From an uncultured Collinsella sp. (GTDB lineage: Bacteria; Actinomycetota; Coriobacteriia; Coriobacteriales; Coriobacteriaceae), in the NCBI GenBank assembly GCA_900545995.1, contig URBM01000029.1, positions 1 to 15,893 of the forward strand: a stretch of 15,893 nt of DNA, read 5' to 3'. Below are positions 1 through 6,889 of the stretch, in pieces; within the stretch, counting starts at the first letter, position 1; every line of letters begins with the position of its first letter. The translations under genes and the position numbers were made by a program. A model generated the notes under the pieces. The model had not been told where the DNA came from, searched no databases, and saw only the letters and a program-made list of their open reading frames with translations.

Positions 1-66
1 CCTCTCGACTCGGATTCCTCGCGGCCTGAACAATCGCAAGTGTCCGGCGAGGGGGCGGCTTTGTAA
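1..66 (+). pseudogene. C-terminal tail of a truncated frame, possibly IS605 TnpB (window edge)
   Basis: An open plus-strand frame enters from the left edge and stops at TAA 64-66. The 21 visible residues begin PLDSDSSRPEQ and are rich in Ser, Glu and Gly, like the variable tails after the zinc ribbon of many TnpB/OrfB proteins. There is no catalytic motif in view, so the family call rests only on context: the stop is followed at once by stacked hairpins of the kind found at IS200/IS605 right ends. It is truncated by the window, so whether the gene is intact upstream is unknown. It could also be a chance open frame. Confidence 0.3.
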
Positions 67-148
67 AGCCGTTTGGCCCCACCCGCATAGCGGGTGGTTT
101 CTGATGCGGCGCGCTGCGCGCCCCGCACAGGCTAAAGCCTCTAATCAA
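1..148 (+). mobile_element. Probable right end of an IS200/IS605-family element
   Basis: Four hairpins follow in quick succession: 56-61/66-71 (CGGCTT/AAGCCG), 79-86/90-97 (CCACCCGC/GCGGGTGG, loop ATA), 108-113/117-122 (GGCGCG/CGCGCC) and 129-133/136-140 (AGGCT/AGCCT). The last is followed eight bases later by TCAA at 145-148. In IS608-type elements a subterminal hairpin lies a few bases inside the right cleavage site, which is TCAA, and the right end also encodes the omega RNA that guides TnpB. The layout here matches that scheme. The identification is inference: neither the left end nor tnpA is visible. The boundary falls directly against the terminator of the neighbouring minus-strand gene. 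Confidence 0.42.
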
Positions 149-177
149 AAAGAGCCGCCCCGGTTACCCAGGGCGGC
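146..177 (-). terminator. Rho-independent terminator of the EF-G-like gene
   Basis: On the minus strand a perfect 7-bp stem (GCCGCCC 154-160 with GGGCGGC 171-177, 10-base loop) is followed by TCTTTTT. It lies about 40 bases after the stop of the EF-G-like gene. The T-run touches the putative insertion element boundary. Confidence 0.75.
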
Positions 178-215
178 CCTTTCGTCAGCACCTACATTGC
201 AGGCAAAATCGCACG

Positions 216-2291
216 CTACTTGGCGCGACCCTCCTCATAGCGCTCCACCAGCTTGGCCTGAACGTCATAAGGCACCTGCTCATAGCCAGCGGGCTTCATG
301 GTAAAGTCGCCCGTACCGCGCGTGATAGAGCGCAGACGCGTCGAGTAATCCGTCAGCTCGGCGAGAGGTGCCTGCGCGATAACCACGGTGTCTCCGTGCT
401 CATCGGTCTCCATGCCCGTCACGCGACCGCGCGAGGCCGAGATGTCGCCCATCACGGCGCCGGCGTAGCTCTCGGGGATAGTCACCGTGATTTCCTCGAT
501 GGGCTCCAGCACCACCGGGTCGGCATCGGCGCATGCCTTGCGCAGGCCGATGCGAGCCGCCGCGCGGAACGCCATCTCGTTGGAGTCGACGCTGTGATAC
601 GAGCCGTCGTACACAGCCACGCGAATGCCCGTGAGCGGGTAGCCGGCAATGATGCCGTCCTTCATGGTCTCCTGGACACCCTTGTCCACGGCGGGGATCA
701 GCGAGCGCGGAATACGGCCGCCCACGACCTCGTCCACAAACTCATAGCCATCGCTCGTGCCGTCGGGCCCAATGAGCGGCTCCACGCGCAGCCAGCAGTC
801 ACCGTACTGACCGGCGCCGCCGGTCTGCTTCTTATGGCGGCCCTGGGCACTTGCCGTACGGCGAATGGTCTCGCGATACGGAATGCGGATCGGCACGCTC
901 TTGGCCACGACTTTGGTGCGATCCTCCAAACGGTTGAGCAGCACCGAAACCTGCGCCTCACCAACGGCGGAGATAATGGTCTGGCCGGTCTCCTCGTCGC
1001 GGTCGATGCTCATGGTCGGATCGGCCTTGCAGGCCTTCTCGATAAACGTGTAGAGCTTCTCTTCGTCGCCGCGATTCTCGGCCTCGATGGCAATGCGGTA
1101 CTGCGAGTTGGGGAACTTAAACGCCGCGGCCTCGACCTTACCGGTAATCGAGAGCGTGTCGCCCGTCTCGGCAGCCAGCTTGGGCGCCACGATGATGTCG
1201 CCGGCATAGGCGTGACCGACCTCGGTCATATCGCGGCCGCACATCACATACAGGTGAGCCAGACGGTCGCCCTTGCGGGTACGCGCGTTGATCAGCTCAA
1301 GACCCGGCTCAAGCGTACCCGTCAGCACCTTGATAAAGCTGATGCGACCCTGCTGCGGATCGGCCAGGGTCTTAAACACAAACGCCACCGGACGGTCATC
1401 GTCGCTCGAGATTTTGAGCGAATCACCGTCGATGAGCGGCATCTCGCCGTAGTCGGTCGGCGCCGGGAAGTACGTCGCGATGTCGTCCATCAGCGAGTTG
1501 ACGCCCTGCTCCTTAATGCAATCGCCCGCAAAGACCGGCACAAAGATGCGCTCGGCGATCGCCTTCGACAGCAGGCCCTCAAGCTCCTCCTGCGTCAGCG
1601 TCTCCTCGCCTTCCAGGTACTTCATCATCAGCTCATCGTCGGCCTCGGCCACCAACTCGCACAGATGGTCATGGGCCTCCTCGGCCTGGGCACGATACTC
1701 CTCGGGAATCTCCGACTCAACGGCTTCGGTGCCGTTGCAATGGCGCGCCTTCATGCGCACCAGGTCGATGATGCCGTCAAAGTCCTCGCCCTCGCCCCAG
1801 GGAAGGGTCACGGCGCCCAGGCGCGTGCCAAAGCGCTCTTGCAGCAGGTCCATCGTGGTCGCAAAGCTGGCCTCGGAGCGCGACAGGCGGTTTACGAACA
1901 CCGCACGCGCCAGACGCAGGTCCTCGGCGGCATACCAGAGCTTAACCGTCGTAGGCTGTGGGCCGGCCTCGGCGTCGACCACAAACAGAGCCGTCTCGCA
2001 GACGCTCATCGCGGCAAAGGCGTCGCCGATAAAATCGGGGTAGCACGGGGCATCGAGCACATTGATGCGCGCGCCCTTCCAGTCGATCGGCGCGATGGTC
2101 GTCGAGATGGAAAATGCACGCTTGACCTCTTCGGGGTCATAGTCGAGCGTGGGCTTGGTGCCGTCGTGGCCGCCCAGGCGGGCGGTCTTGCCGGAAAGGT
2201 GGAGCATGGCCTCGGCGAGTGAAGTCTTGCCCACCCCGCCTTGGCCTACGAGCACCACGTTCCTTACGTTACCGGTCTTGGGAGCACCCAT
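216..2291 (-). CDS. EF-G-like translation factor GTPase family protein (EF-G2 type)
   Basis: This 691-residue protein has the full EF-G layout: an N-terminal G domain, domain II, and domains III-V ending in the usual C-terminal EF-G fold. The P-loop is intact (GQGGVGKTS, residues 16-24), and the domain IV signature GGAGQYGD is present. Other nucleotide-site motifs are degenerate. The switch II DTPGH is DAPCY (80-84), so the catalytic His and the Gly are lost. NKxD is NRLS (134-137), which loses the guanine-specifying Asp. The SA-type G5 motif reads AGDC. It is therefore a paralogue, not the housekeeping fusA. Related actinobacterial EF-G2 proteins are reported to bind nucleotide without ribosome-stimulated GTPase activity. 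The start at 2291 is chosen because AAGGAGG sits five bases upstream; an in-frame extension to 2402 lacks this support. It is monocistronic, with its own terminator. Confidence 0.9.
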   Translation of the reverse strand: MGAPKTGNVRNVVLVGQGGVGKTSLAEAMLHLSGKTARLGGHDGTKPTLDYDPEEVKRAFSISTTIAPIDWKGARINVLDAPCYPDFIGDAFAAMSVCETALFVVDAEAGPQPTTVKLWYAAEDLRLARAVFVNRLSRSEASFATTMDLLQERFGTRLGAVTLPWGEGEDFDGIIDLVRMKARHCNGTEAVESEIPEEYRAQAEEAHDHLCELVAEADDELMMKYLEGEETLTQEELEGLLSKAIAERIFVPVFAGDCIKEQGVNSLMDDIATYFPAPTDYGEMPLIDGDSLKISSDDDRPVAFVFKTLADPQQGRISFIKVLTGTLEPGLELINARTRKGDRLAHLYVMCGRDMTEVGHAYAGDIIVAPKLAAETGDTLSITGKVEAAAFKFPNSQYRIAIEAENRGDEEKLYTFIEKACKADPTMSIDRDEETGQTIISAVGEAQVSVLLNRLEDRTKVVAKSVPIRIPYRETIRRTASAQGRHKKQTGGAGQYGDCWLRVEPLIGPDGTSDGYEFVDEVVGGRIPRSLIPAVDKGVQETMKDGIIAGYPLTGIRVAVYDGSYHSVDSNEMAFRAAARIGLRKACADADPVVLEPIEEITVTIPESYAGAVMGDISASRGRVTGMETDEHGDTVVIAQAPLAELTDYSTRLRSITRGTGDFTMKPAGYEQVPYDVQAKLVERYEEGRAK

Positions 2292-2465
2292 GATGACCTC
2301 CTTGCAGGGCCGCGCGCAATGCGCGACGCCAACGGGGAGAGTTCGCGGTCGGTGCCATCCCGGGAGCAGCATGGTCGGCAGCCGAGCCGACTCACCCTCC
2401 AAATGTCCTATGCCACCACCCTACCCTCACGGGCGACCGTCCATGCATACCTTTCGGCGCACGTA

Positions 2466-2494
2466 TGAATACAGGCGGCGAGAGGAAGAGACAA
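2466..2494 (-). promoter_or_regulatory. Candidate promoter of the EF-G-like gene
   Basis: The minus strand shows TTGTCT (2489-2494), a 17-bp spacer and TATTCA (2466-2471). This would give a leader of about 170 nt, which carries a GC hairpin (2313-2317/2321-2325) just upstream of the ribosome binding site. The match is moderate. Besides this and the terminator at 2532-2566, the 2292-2601 spacer holds nothing else I can name. Confidence 0.33.
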
Positions 2495-2531
2495 GCTTGT
2501 GAGGCGATTATTGAACCCCGTCGATGCAAAC

Positions 2532-2566
2532 AAAAAGCCGCCACAGACCGTAAGACCTGCGGCGGC
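2532..2566 (-). terminator. Terminator of the amino acid ABC transporter operon
   Basis: The arms 2537-2546 and 2557-2566 pair as a 10-bp stem with one A-C mismatch. They are followed on the minus strand by TTTTT. It lies 35 bases after the ATPase gene stop. Confidence 0.8.
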
Positions 2567-2601
2567 TTCGCCTTAATTAATAGTTGAGTAAATACCTGAG
2601 C

Positions 2602-3366
2602 CTACTCCTCGATACGGCTCAAGAACTCACGGGTGCGTTGCTCGCGCGGATGGTCGATAACCTGCTCGGCCGGACCCTCCTCGACAATGCGGCCGCCGTC
2701 CATAAAGACCACGCGGTCGGCAACATCGCGCGCAAACTGCATCGCGTGGGTCACGATTACCATCGTCATATCCTGCGCGGCAAGGTCTTTAATGACACGC
2801 AGCACCTCGGCCGTTAGCTCGGGATCGAGCGCCGAAGTCGGCTCGTCAAAGAACAGGATCTCCGGGTCGAGCGCCAAGGCGCGGGCGATGCTCACGCGCT
2901 GTTGCTGACCGCCCGAAAGCTCACACGGAACCTTGTTCTCGTTGCCCGTAAGCCCCATCTGCGCGATCAGCTCACGCGCACGCGCTTCGGCCTGCTCGCG
3001 CGGGCGCTTGAGCACGCGAATCGGAGCATCGGTGATGTTTTTCATCACGGTATAGTGCGGAAACAGATTATAGTTCTGAAACACCAGGCCAAATCGCGAG
3101 CGTGCCTGCTTGGGCACGTCGCCTTTCGCATATACCGCACCCGACCCCGCGTCCGTCGCAACGGCAAGGTCGCCAAACGAAAGCGAGCCACCGTCGAGTG
3201 TCTCGAGTAGTGTGGCGCAGCGTAGAAGCGTGGACTTACCGCCGCCCGAAGGCCCGATAATCGCCACGACCTCGCCGCGCTTTACCTCGAGCGAGATATC
3301 CTTGAGCACCTCATTGCCGCCAAACGCCTTGCGCGCGCTTTCGATTTTCATCACCGAGTTAGTCAT
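2602..3366 (-). CDS. Amino acid ABC transporter ATP-binding protein
   Basis: This cytoplasmic ATPase (254 aa) energises a polar amino acid importer. All nucleotide-binding motifs are visible: Walker A GPSGGGKST near residue 39, the signature LSGGQQQR, Walker B ILFFDEPTSALD and the switch His in VTHAM. Length and motif spacing fit the GlnQ/HisP subfamily. The ATG at 3366 overlaps the end of the permease gene by eight bases, which suggests translational coupling. A second ATG five codons in (3351) cannot be excluded, since neither start has a strong Shine-Dalgarno sequence. It is the last gene of the operon and is followed by a terminator. Substrate cannot be read from this subunit. Confidence 0.93.
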   Translation of the reverse strand: MTNSVMKIESARKAFGGNEVLKDISLEVKRGEVVAIIGPSGGGKSTLLRCATLLETLDGGSLSFGDLAVATDAGSGAVYAKGDVPKQARSRFGLVFQNYNLFPHYTVMKNITDAPIRVLKRPREQAEARARELIAQMGLTGNENKVPCELSGGQQQRVSIARALALDPEILFFDEPTSALDPELTAEVLRVIKDLAAQDMTMVIVTHAMQFARDVADRVVFMDGGRIVEEGPAEQVIDHPREQRTREFLSRIEE

Positions 3367-3997
3367 GATAATAGTCCAGCTTCTTTTCGGCGGCGCCCAA
3401 CAGCATCTCGACCACGAAGTTGAAAACCCAGTAGATCAGCGCCGCAATCGCAAACGGTACCATGCTCACCTGCGAGGCAACCAGCGCCTTGGCGGTCGAG
3501 AACATCTCGCCCACGCCAATGGCAAACGCCAGCGACGTGTCCTTGACCAGCGTGATGATCTCGTTGCCCATCGCCGGCAGAATACGCTTGGCGACCTGCG
3601 GCATCACGATATACAGAAACGTCTGCACGCGCGAATAGCCCAGCACCTCGGCAGCCTCGTATTGACCGCGCGGAATGGACTGCAAGCCCGAGCGATAGAT
3701 CTCGGCAAAGTAACCGGCGTAGTTGATGATGAACGCCACGACGCACGCCGTCCACTTGGAATCGGGCGTGAGCGAAATGCCAAACACGTAGTACGGGGCA
3801 AAGTAGATGGCAAACATCTGCAGCATGAGCGGCGTACCGCGCATGACCGAGATATAGATGCGCGCAATCCAGCGAAGCGGCGCAATTTTGCTCATGCGCA
3901 TGAACGCCACGGGGATTCCCAGCGGAATCGACCCGAGCAGCGTCAACACAAACAGCTGCAAGCTGACCAAGAATCCCTGGCCAAGCATCTGCATCAT
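3359..3997 (-). CDS. Amino acid ABC transporter permease
   Basis: This is an inner-membrane subunit of the HisM/GlnP type. It has several hydrophobic helices and the EAA-type loop that contacts the ATPase (EAAEVLGYSRVQTFLYIVMPQ). The conserved stretch IYRSGLQSIPRGQYEAA lies just before that loop. The start is uncertain. ATG at 3997 gives 212 aa, a normal family length. In-frame TTG codons at 4012 and 4051 would add 5 or 18 residues, and the 4051 frame begins close to a large hairpin. A GAGAG lies upstream of the 4012 TTG, so that start is a real alternative. Its stop overlaps the ATPase start. One permease gene implies a homodimer in the membrane. Confidence 0.88.
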   Translation of the reverse strand: MMQMLGQGFLVSLQLFVLTLLGSIPLGIPVAFMRMSKIAPLRWIARIYISVMRGTPLMLQMFAIYFAPYYVFGISLTPDSKWTACVVAFIINYAGYFAEIYRSGLQSIPRGQYEAAEVLGYSRVQTFLYIVMPQVAKRILPAMGNEIITLVKDTSLAFAIGVGEMFSTAKALVASQVSMVPFAIAALIYWVFNFVVEMLLGAAEKKLDYYHD

Positions 3998-4064
3998 GAC
4001 CTGAATAGACAACCCAAGCTCTCTTTCACAGCAACAGAACAGCGAACCCAATGCTAAAGCGGGT

Positions 4065-4158
4065 TTTCCAGGTGCCCGAGTTTGCCGTGAAAGAGGAGCG
4101 TCGCGTACTAAATGTACGCAAGCGACGGTTTGAACGGCAAAATCGGGTGCCTGGGAAA
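4065..4158. repeat. Long nested inverted repeat between the binding-protein and permease genes
   Basis: Three sets of arms nest concentrically: 4065-4079 with 4143-4158 (one bulge and two wobble pairs), TTTGCCGT 4081-4088 with ACGGCAAA 4134-4141, and an inner GCGTAC 4103-4108 with GTACGC 4114-4119, which can extend through CGTC/GACG past a bulge. In RNA this would form one long hairpin. It starts five bases after the lipoprotein gene stop and has no T-run. That position suggests 3' mRNA protection or partial termination, giving more binding protein than permease. It may be a dispersed palindromic repeat of this genus (inference). Confidence 0.7.
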
Positions 4159-4162
4159 GCCG

Positions 4163-5023
4163 CTATTTCAAAACCCAGTTGTCGAAGGACAGCCCATAGC
4201 TCTCGTACTTGTCGCACAGGTCCTTGACCGTGCCGTCCTCGTAGAGCGCCTTGAGCGACTCGGTAACGGCATCGGCCGATTTGGTGTCGCCCTTCTTAAA
4301 GCCGACGGCGTAGTGCTCGCTGGACAGCGGCTCGTCAAGCTGCGTATAGGCATCGGGCTTGGCGGCAAGCTGATACTGAGCAATCGAAAGGTCGCAGGCC
4401 ACGGCATCGACCGCACCGCTCTCGAGCTGCATAAAGGCCGTGTTGTACTCGCCGATGGTATCGAGCGTGGCAAACGTCGCAGCCAGATCCTTCTGGTCGC
4501 CCTCGAGCACATCCTGAGCGGCGGAATCGGTCTGGGTAATCACGGTCTTGCCGGCAAGATCGTCCCAGCTCTTGATACCCGCGTCCTTCTTGACCACGAG
4601 CACCTGCTCGTTAAGCATATAAGGCTCGGAGAACGTGTAGTCGTCCTCGCGGCCCTCCATGGTAAAGCCGTTCCAGATGCAGTTGATGGCGCCCGAGTTG
4701 AGCAGCGTATCCTTGGCGTCCCAGTCGATAGCCTCGTATTTGACCTCCCAGCCCTGCTTATCGGCAACAGCCTTGGCCAGATCGAGATCAAAGCCGGTGT
4801 ACTCGCCGTCGTCGCCCACAAAGCCGTACGGAGGGTAGGACTTGTCAAAGCCCACCACGAGCTTCTTGGACTCCGCAGCGCCCTTCACATCCTTGGCTGC
4901 GGTAGATCCAGCAGCAGAGCCCTTACCGGCACCACCGCCGCAGCCGACAAGACCAAGGCCGAGCACCGTGGCAAACGAGCCGGCTAGACCAACAAACTGA
5001 CGACGAGACATATCGGTATTCAT
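4163..5023 (-). CDS. Amino acid ABC transporter substrate-binding lipoprotein
   Basis: This 286-residue family 3 solute-binding protein captures an amino acid outside the membrane and delivers it to the permease encoded downstream. The N-terminus shows a twin-arginine-like SRRQFV (residues 6-11), a hydrophobic stretch and the lipobox LVGC with Cys28 as the lipidation site, followed by a Gly/Ala/Ser linker. The mature part starts KKLVVGFDKSYPPYGF, and the Arg of GREDDY is placed like the carboxylate-binding Arg of the HisJ family. The IWNGFT stretch is common in Gram-positive relatives of unassigned substrate. The ATG at 5023 is chosen for AAGGGGG six bases upstream; a GTG at 5044 is less likely. 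It is the first gene of the operon, behind a good promoter. Confidence 0.92.
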   Translation of the reverse strand: MNTDMSRRQFVGLAGSFATVLGLGLVGCGGGAGKGSAAGSTAAKDVKGAAESKKLVVGFDKSYPPYGFVGDDGEYTGFDLDLAKAVADKQGWEVKYEAIDWDAKDTLLNSGAINCIWNGFTMEGREDDYTFSEPYMLNEQVLVVKKDAGIKSWDDLAGKTVITQTDSAAQDVLEGDQKDLAATFATLDTIGEYNTAFMQLESGAVDAVACDLSIAQYQLAAKPDAYTQLDEPLSSEHYAVGFKKGDTKSADAVTESLKALYEDGTVKDLCDKYESYGLSFDNWVLK

Positions 5024-5041
5024 GGTATTCCCCCTTGGTGG

Positions 5042-5095
5042 CACTTTAGTTAAGTAAAGTGGGTTATGTAACGTTCAGAATCATACACTTTAGTG
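5042..5095. promoter_or_regulatory. Three CACTTTA half-sites at the ABC operon promoter (candidate operator)
   Basis: CACTTTA 5042-5048 and TAAAGTG 5055-5061 form a 20-bp palindrome with a 6-base centre. A further palindrome, CACTTTAGTG, occupies 5086-5095 inside the promoter spacer. One site would block RNA polymerase and the pair lies in the leader, a common layout for a repressor. The regulator is unknown. Confidence 0.4.
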
Positions 5096-5108
5096 AGATG
5101 GAGTACAA
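5080..5108 (-). promoter_or_regulatory. Promoter of the amino acid ABC transporter operon
   Basis: The minus strand shows TTGTAC (5103-5108), a 17-bp spacer and TATGAT (5080-5085), close to the vegetative sigma consensus. The predicted leader is about 50 nt before the lipoprotein start. It lies three bases from the edge of the large foldback repeat. Confidence 0.6.
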
Positions 5109-5111
5109 GGT

Positions 5112-5260
5112 TGTCTCCCGGAATGCCGGCAGCCGTCACGGTATTTAATTTGCTGCTCTACAGTCCTGCTCACGACGGAGGCCACATTAAGTGGCCTCCT
5201 GTTCGTGCGGAACTCGCGACAAATTAAATACCGTGACGGCTGCCGGCATTCCGGGAGACA
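5112..5260. repeat. 149-bp foldback element with perfect 41-bp arms
   Basis: Positions 5112-5152 and 5220-5260 are exact reverse complements over 41 bases. The 67-base centre holds a second perfect 9-bp stem (GGAGGCCAC 5177-5185, GTGGCCTCC 5191-5199) flanked by CACGA/TCGTG. There is no open frame of note. It occupies the divergent spacer between the ABC operon promoter and the methyltransferase gene. No target duplication is obvious at its edges. Possible identities are a MITE-like element or a genus-specific palindromic repeat; a plain terminator is unlikely because there is no T-run and both flanking genes point away. Confidence 0.85.
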
Positions 5261-5261
5261 G

Positions 5262-5304
5262 CGTGCTCGGGACCTTAAATAGGCGTCCCCTCCAATCGAG
5301 CACG
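5262..5304. repeat. Second small inverted repeat next to the foldback
   Basis: CGTGCTCG (5262-5269) pairs with CGAGCACG (5297-5304). GGGAC/GTCCC (5269-5273, 5285-5289) lies inside. It ends 13 bases before the likely -10 element of the methyltransferase gene, so it could be an operator or part of the neighbouring element. Confidence 0.45.
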
Positions 5305-5316
5305 TTAAATGCACGG

Positions 5317-5322
5317 TACAAT
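5317..5322 (+). promoter_or_regulatory. Candidate -10 element of the RNA methyltransferase gene
   Basis: TACAAT lies 40 bases before the start codon. No good -35 hexamer is visible at 16-18 bp. The same hexamer recurs before four other genes in this window. Confidence 0.35.
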
Positions 5323-5362
5323 TGCTTCGGACTTTTCTTTTATTTAATAGTGGGGTTAATTC

Positions 5363-6811
5363 ATGGCAGAATCTCGTGCGGAGCGTAGGGCTCGTCGTGC
5401 TTTGGTGGAAGCGGCTGAGGGGTCAAAGGAGGAGAAATCTTCTACGAAATCCAAGTCTTCTAAAGCTGCAAAAAGCAAATTGACCAAGAGCAGGGCTAAG
5501 ACCAAGCGTTCTGACTCTCGTCGAGGCGGAGACAAAGCGCCTCAGATTCGTTCCAAGCGCTCGCATAAAGATCAGGCTTCGTCTGCGCGTAAGGCTGTGG
5601 ACCCCAAGTCTCCCTGTTCAATCATGAAAGCTTGCGGTGGGTGCACGGCGCTCAATCGTCCTTATAAAAAGCAGTTGGCGGCCAAGCAGGCTGCTATGGA
5701 GGAGCTTTTTGCTGCTCTTTGCGAGCGCGAGGGTATTAGCGTCGACCCCATTCGCGGTATGGGCGTCACCCTGGGCGACCCGGGTAAATATCCTGCGCCG
5801 CGCGGGTTTCGCCATAAGGCCGCCACTCCCTTTGCCCCCGGTAAAGAGGGCGCTGTCCGCTGCGGCTTTTTTGAACGTGGCACGCACAGAATCGTTGCTG
5901 TTCCCGAATGTCCCGTCGAGGCGCCGGGTGCCCGTCAGATTCTCAACGGCATCGCGCGTGAGGCTGAGCGCCTGCGCATTCCCGCCTTTAACGAGGACAA
6001 GCATCTGGGCTTGCTTCGCTATGCCGTCGTTCGCTGCGGCTGGCGCACCGACCAAATCATGGTCACCCTCGTGACCGCCCAGCGCGACCTGCCGCATGCA
6101 CAGGATTTCTTTGAGGCCGTCGCCGCACTCGATCCGCGCATCGTCACCGTCGCCCAAAACATCAACGGACGCACCGGCAACGCCATCCTCGGCGAGGAAA
6201 CCCGCATTGTATATGGCGCCGAGTGCATGCGCGACCAGCTGCTCGGCTGCGAGTTCGATATCTCCCCCACCGCGTTCTACCAGACCAACCCGCAGCAGAC
6301 CGAGCTGCTCTATCAGCTCGCTATCGACGGCATGGATCTGCACCAGGGCGATGTGCTCATGGATGCTTACTGCGGCAGCGGCACCATCGGTCTTTGCGCA
6401 GCTAAAGATGCCCAGAACAAGGGTATCGGCATTATGCTGCTCGGCGTGGAGCGCAACCCGGCGGGCATTGCCGACGCGCGCCGCAATGCCGAGCTCAACG
6501 GTCTTACCCGCAGCGCCTGGTTTATGGCCGACGATGCCACCGATTACATCCTAGATGCCGCCGACAACAACGAGCGGGTCGATGTCCTTTCCATCGATCC
6601 GCCGCGCGCCGGCTCCACCCCCGAGTTCCTCGAAGCCGCCTGCGCACTTAAGCCGCGCCGCATCACCTATATCAGCTGCAACCCTGTGACCCAAGAGCGC
6701 GACCTGCACCAGCTCCTCGACGGAGGCTATCGCCTGCTCAAGATCACGCCCGTCGACATGTTCCCCCATACCGACCACACCGAAACTGTAGCGGTCCTCG
6801 AACGCCGCTAA
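5363..6811 (+). CDS. rlmD: Fe-S RNA m5U methyltransferase, RlmD/TrmA family
   Basis: The 482-residue protein methylates C5 of a uridine using S-adenosylmethionine, most likely in 23S rRNA. Cluster cysteines sit at 85, 91 and 94 (C-X5-C-X2-C, with CGGC), and a fourth is likely in PECPVEAP. The SAM site is MDAYCGSGTIGL, followed by DPPRAG. The catalytic Cys439 is in SCNP, and the end reads FPHTDHTETVAVLERR, as in the family. The N-terminal TRAM domain of typical RlmD proteins is missing; residues 1-80 are instead a Lys/Arg/Ser-rich low-complexity tail. Because RlmC, RlmD and TrmA-like paralogues share these motifs, the target base (U747, U1939 or another) is not certain. GTGGGG precedes the ATG. 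The gene stands alone between two minus-strand units. Confidence 0.85.
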   Translation: MAESRAERRARRALVEAAEGSKEEKSSTKSKSSKAAKSKLTKSRAKTKRSDSRRGGDKAPQIRSKRSHKDQASSARKAVDPKSPCSIMKACGGCTALNRPYKKQLAAKQAAMEELFAALCEREGISVDPIRGMGVTLGDPGKYPAPRGFRHKAATPFAPGKEGAVRCGFFERGTHRIVAVPECPVEAPGARQILNGIAREAERLRIPAFNEDKHLGLLRYAVVRCGWRTDQIMVTLVTAQRDLPHAQDFFEAVAALDPRIVTVAQNINGRTGNAILGEETRIVYGAECMRDQLLGCEFDISPTAFYQTNPQQTELLYQLAIDGMDLHQGDVLMDAYCGSGTIGLCAAKDAQNKGIGIMLLGVERNPAGIADARRNAELNGLTRSAWFMADDATDYILDAADNNERVDVLSIDPPRAGSTPEFLEAACALKPRRITYISCNPVTQERDLHQLLDGGYRLLKITPVDMFPHTDHTETVAVLERR

Positions 6812-6835
6812 CCAACCTCAGTAGATTTTTGGGGC

Positions 6836-6867
6836 AAGAAAGGGGGCGACCCGCCCGGGCCGCCCCC
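6836..6867. terminator. Convergent-gene terminator
   Basis: A perfect stem GGGGGCG (6842-6848) / CGCCCCC (6861-6867) lies between the converging methyltransferase and PHP genes. On the minus strand it is followed by TTTCTT, on the plus strand by the poorer TTCGCTT. It therefore serves the PHP gene best and probably both. Confidence 0.7.
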
Positions 6868-6889
6868 TTCGCTTGGTTTATAAACTCCG

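Noticed and set aside
396..2222. 608-codon open frame on the plus strand
   Set aside because: It is antisense to the EF-G-like gene and follows from its GC-rich third positions. The translation shows no family motif and is rich in His, Arg and Leu as expected of a shadow.
2292..2402. N-terminal extension of the EF-G-like protein by 37 residues
   Set aside because: The strong AAGGAGG lies before 2291, the extension is unlike any EF-G N-terminus, and family members begin near the internal Met.
5112..5260. Bidirectional terminator
   Set aside because: Both neighbouring genes point away from it and neither arm is followed by a T-run.
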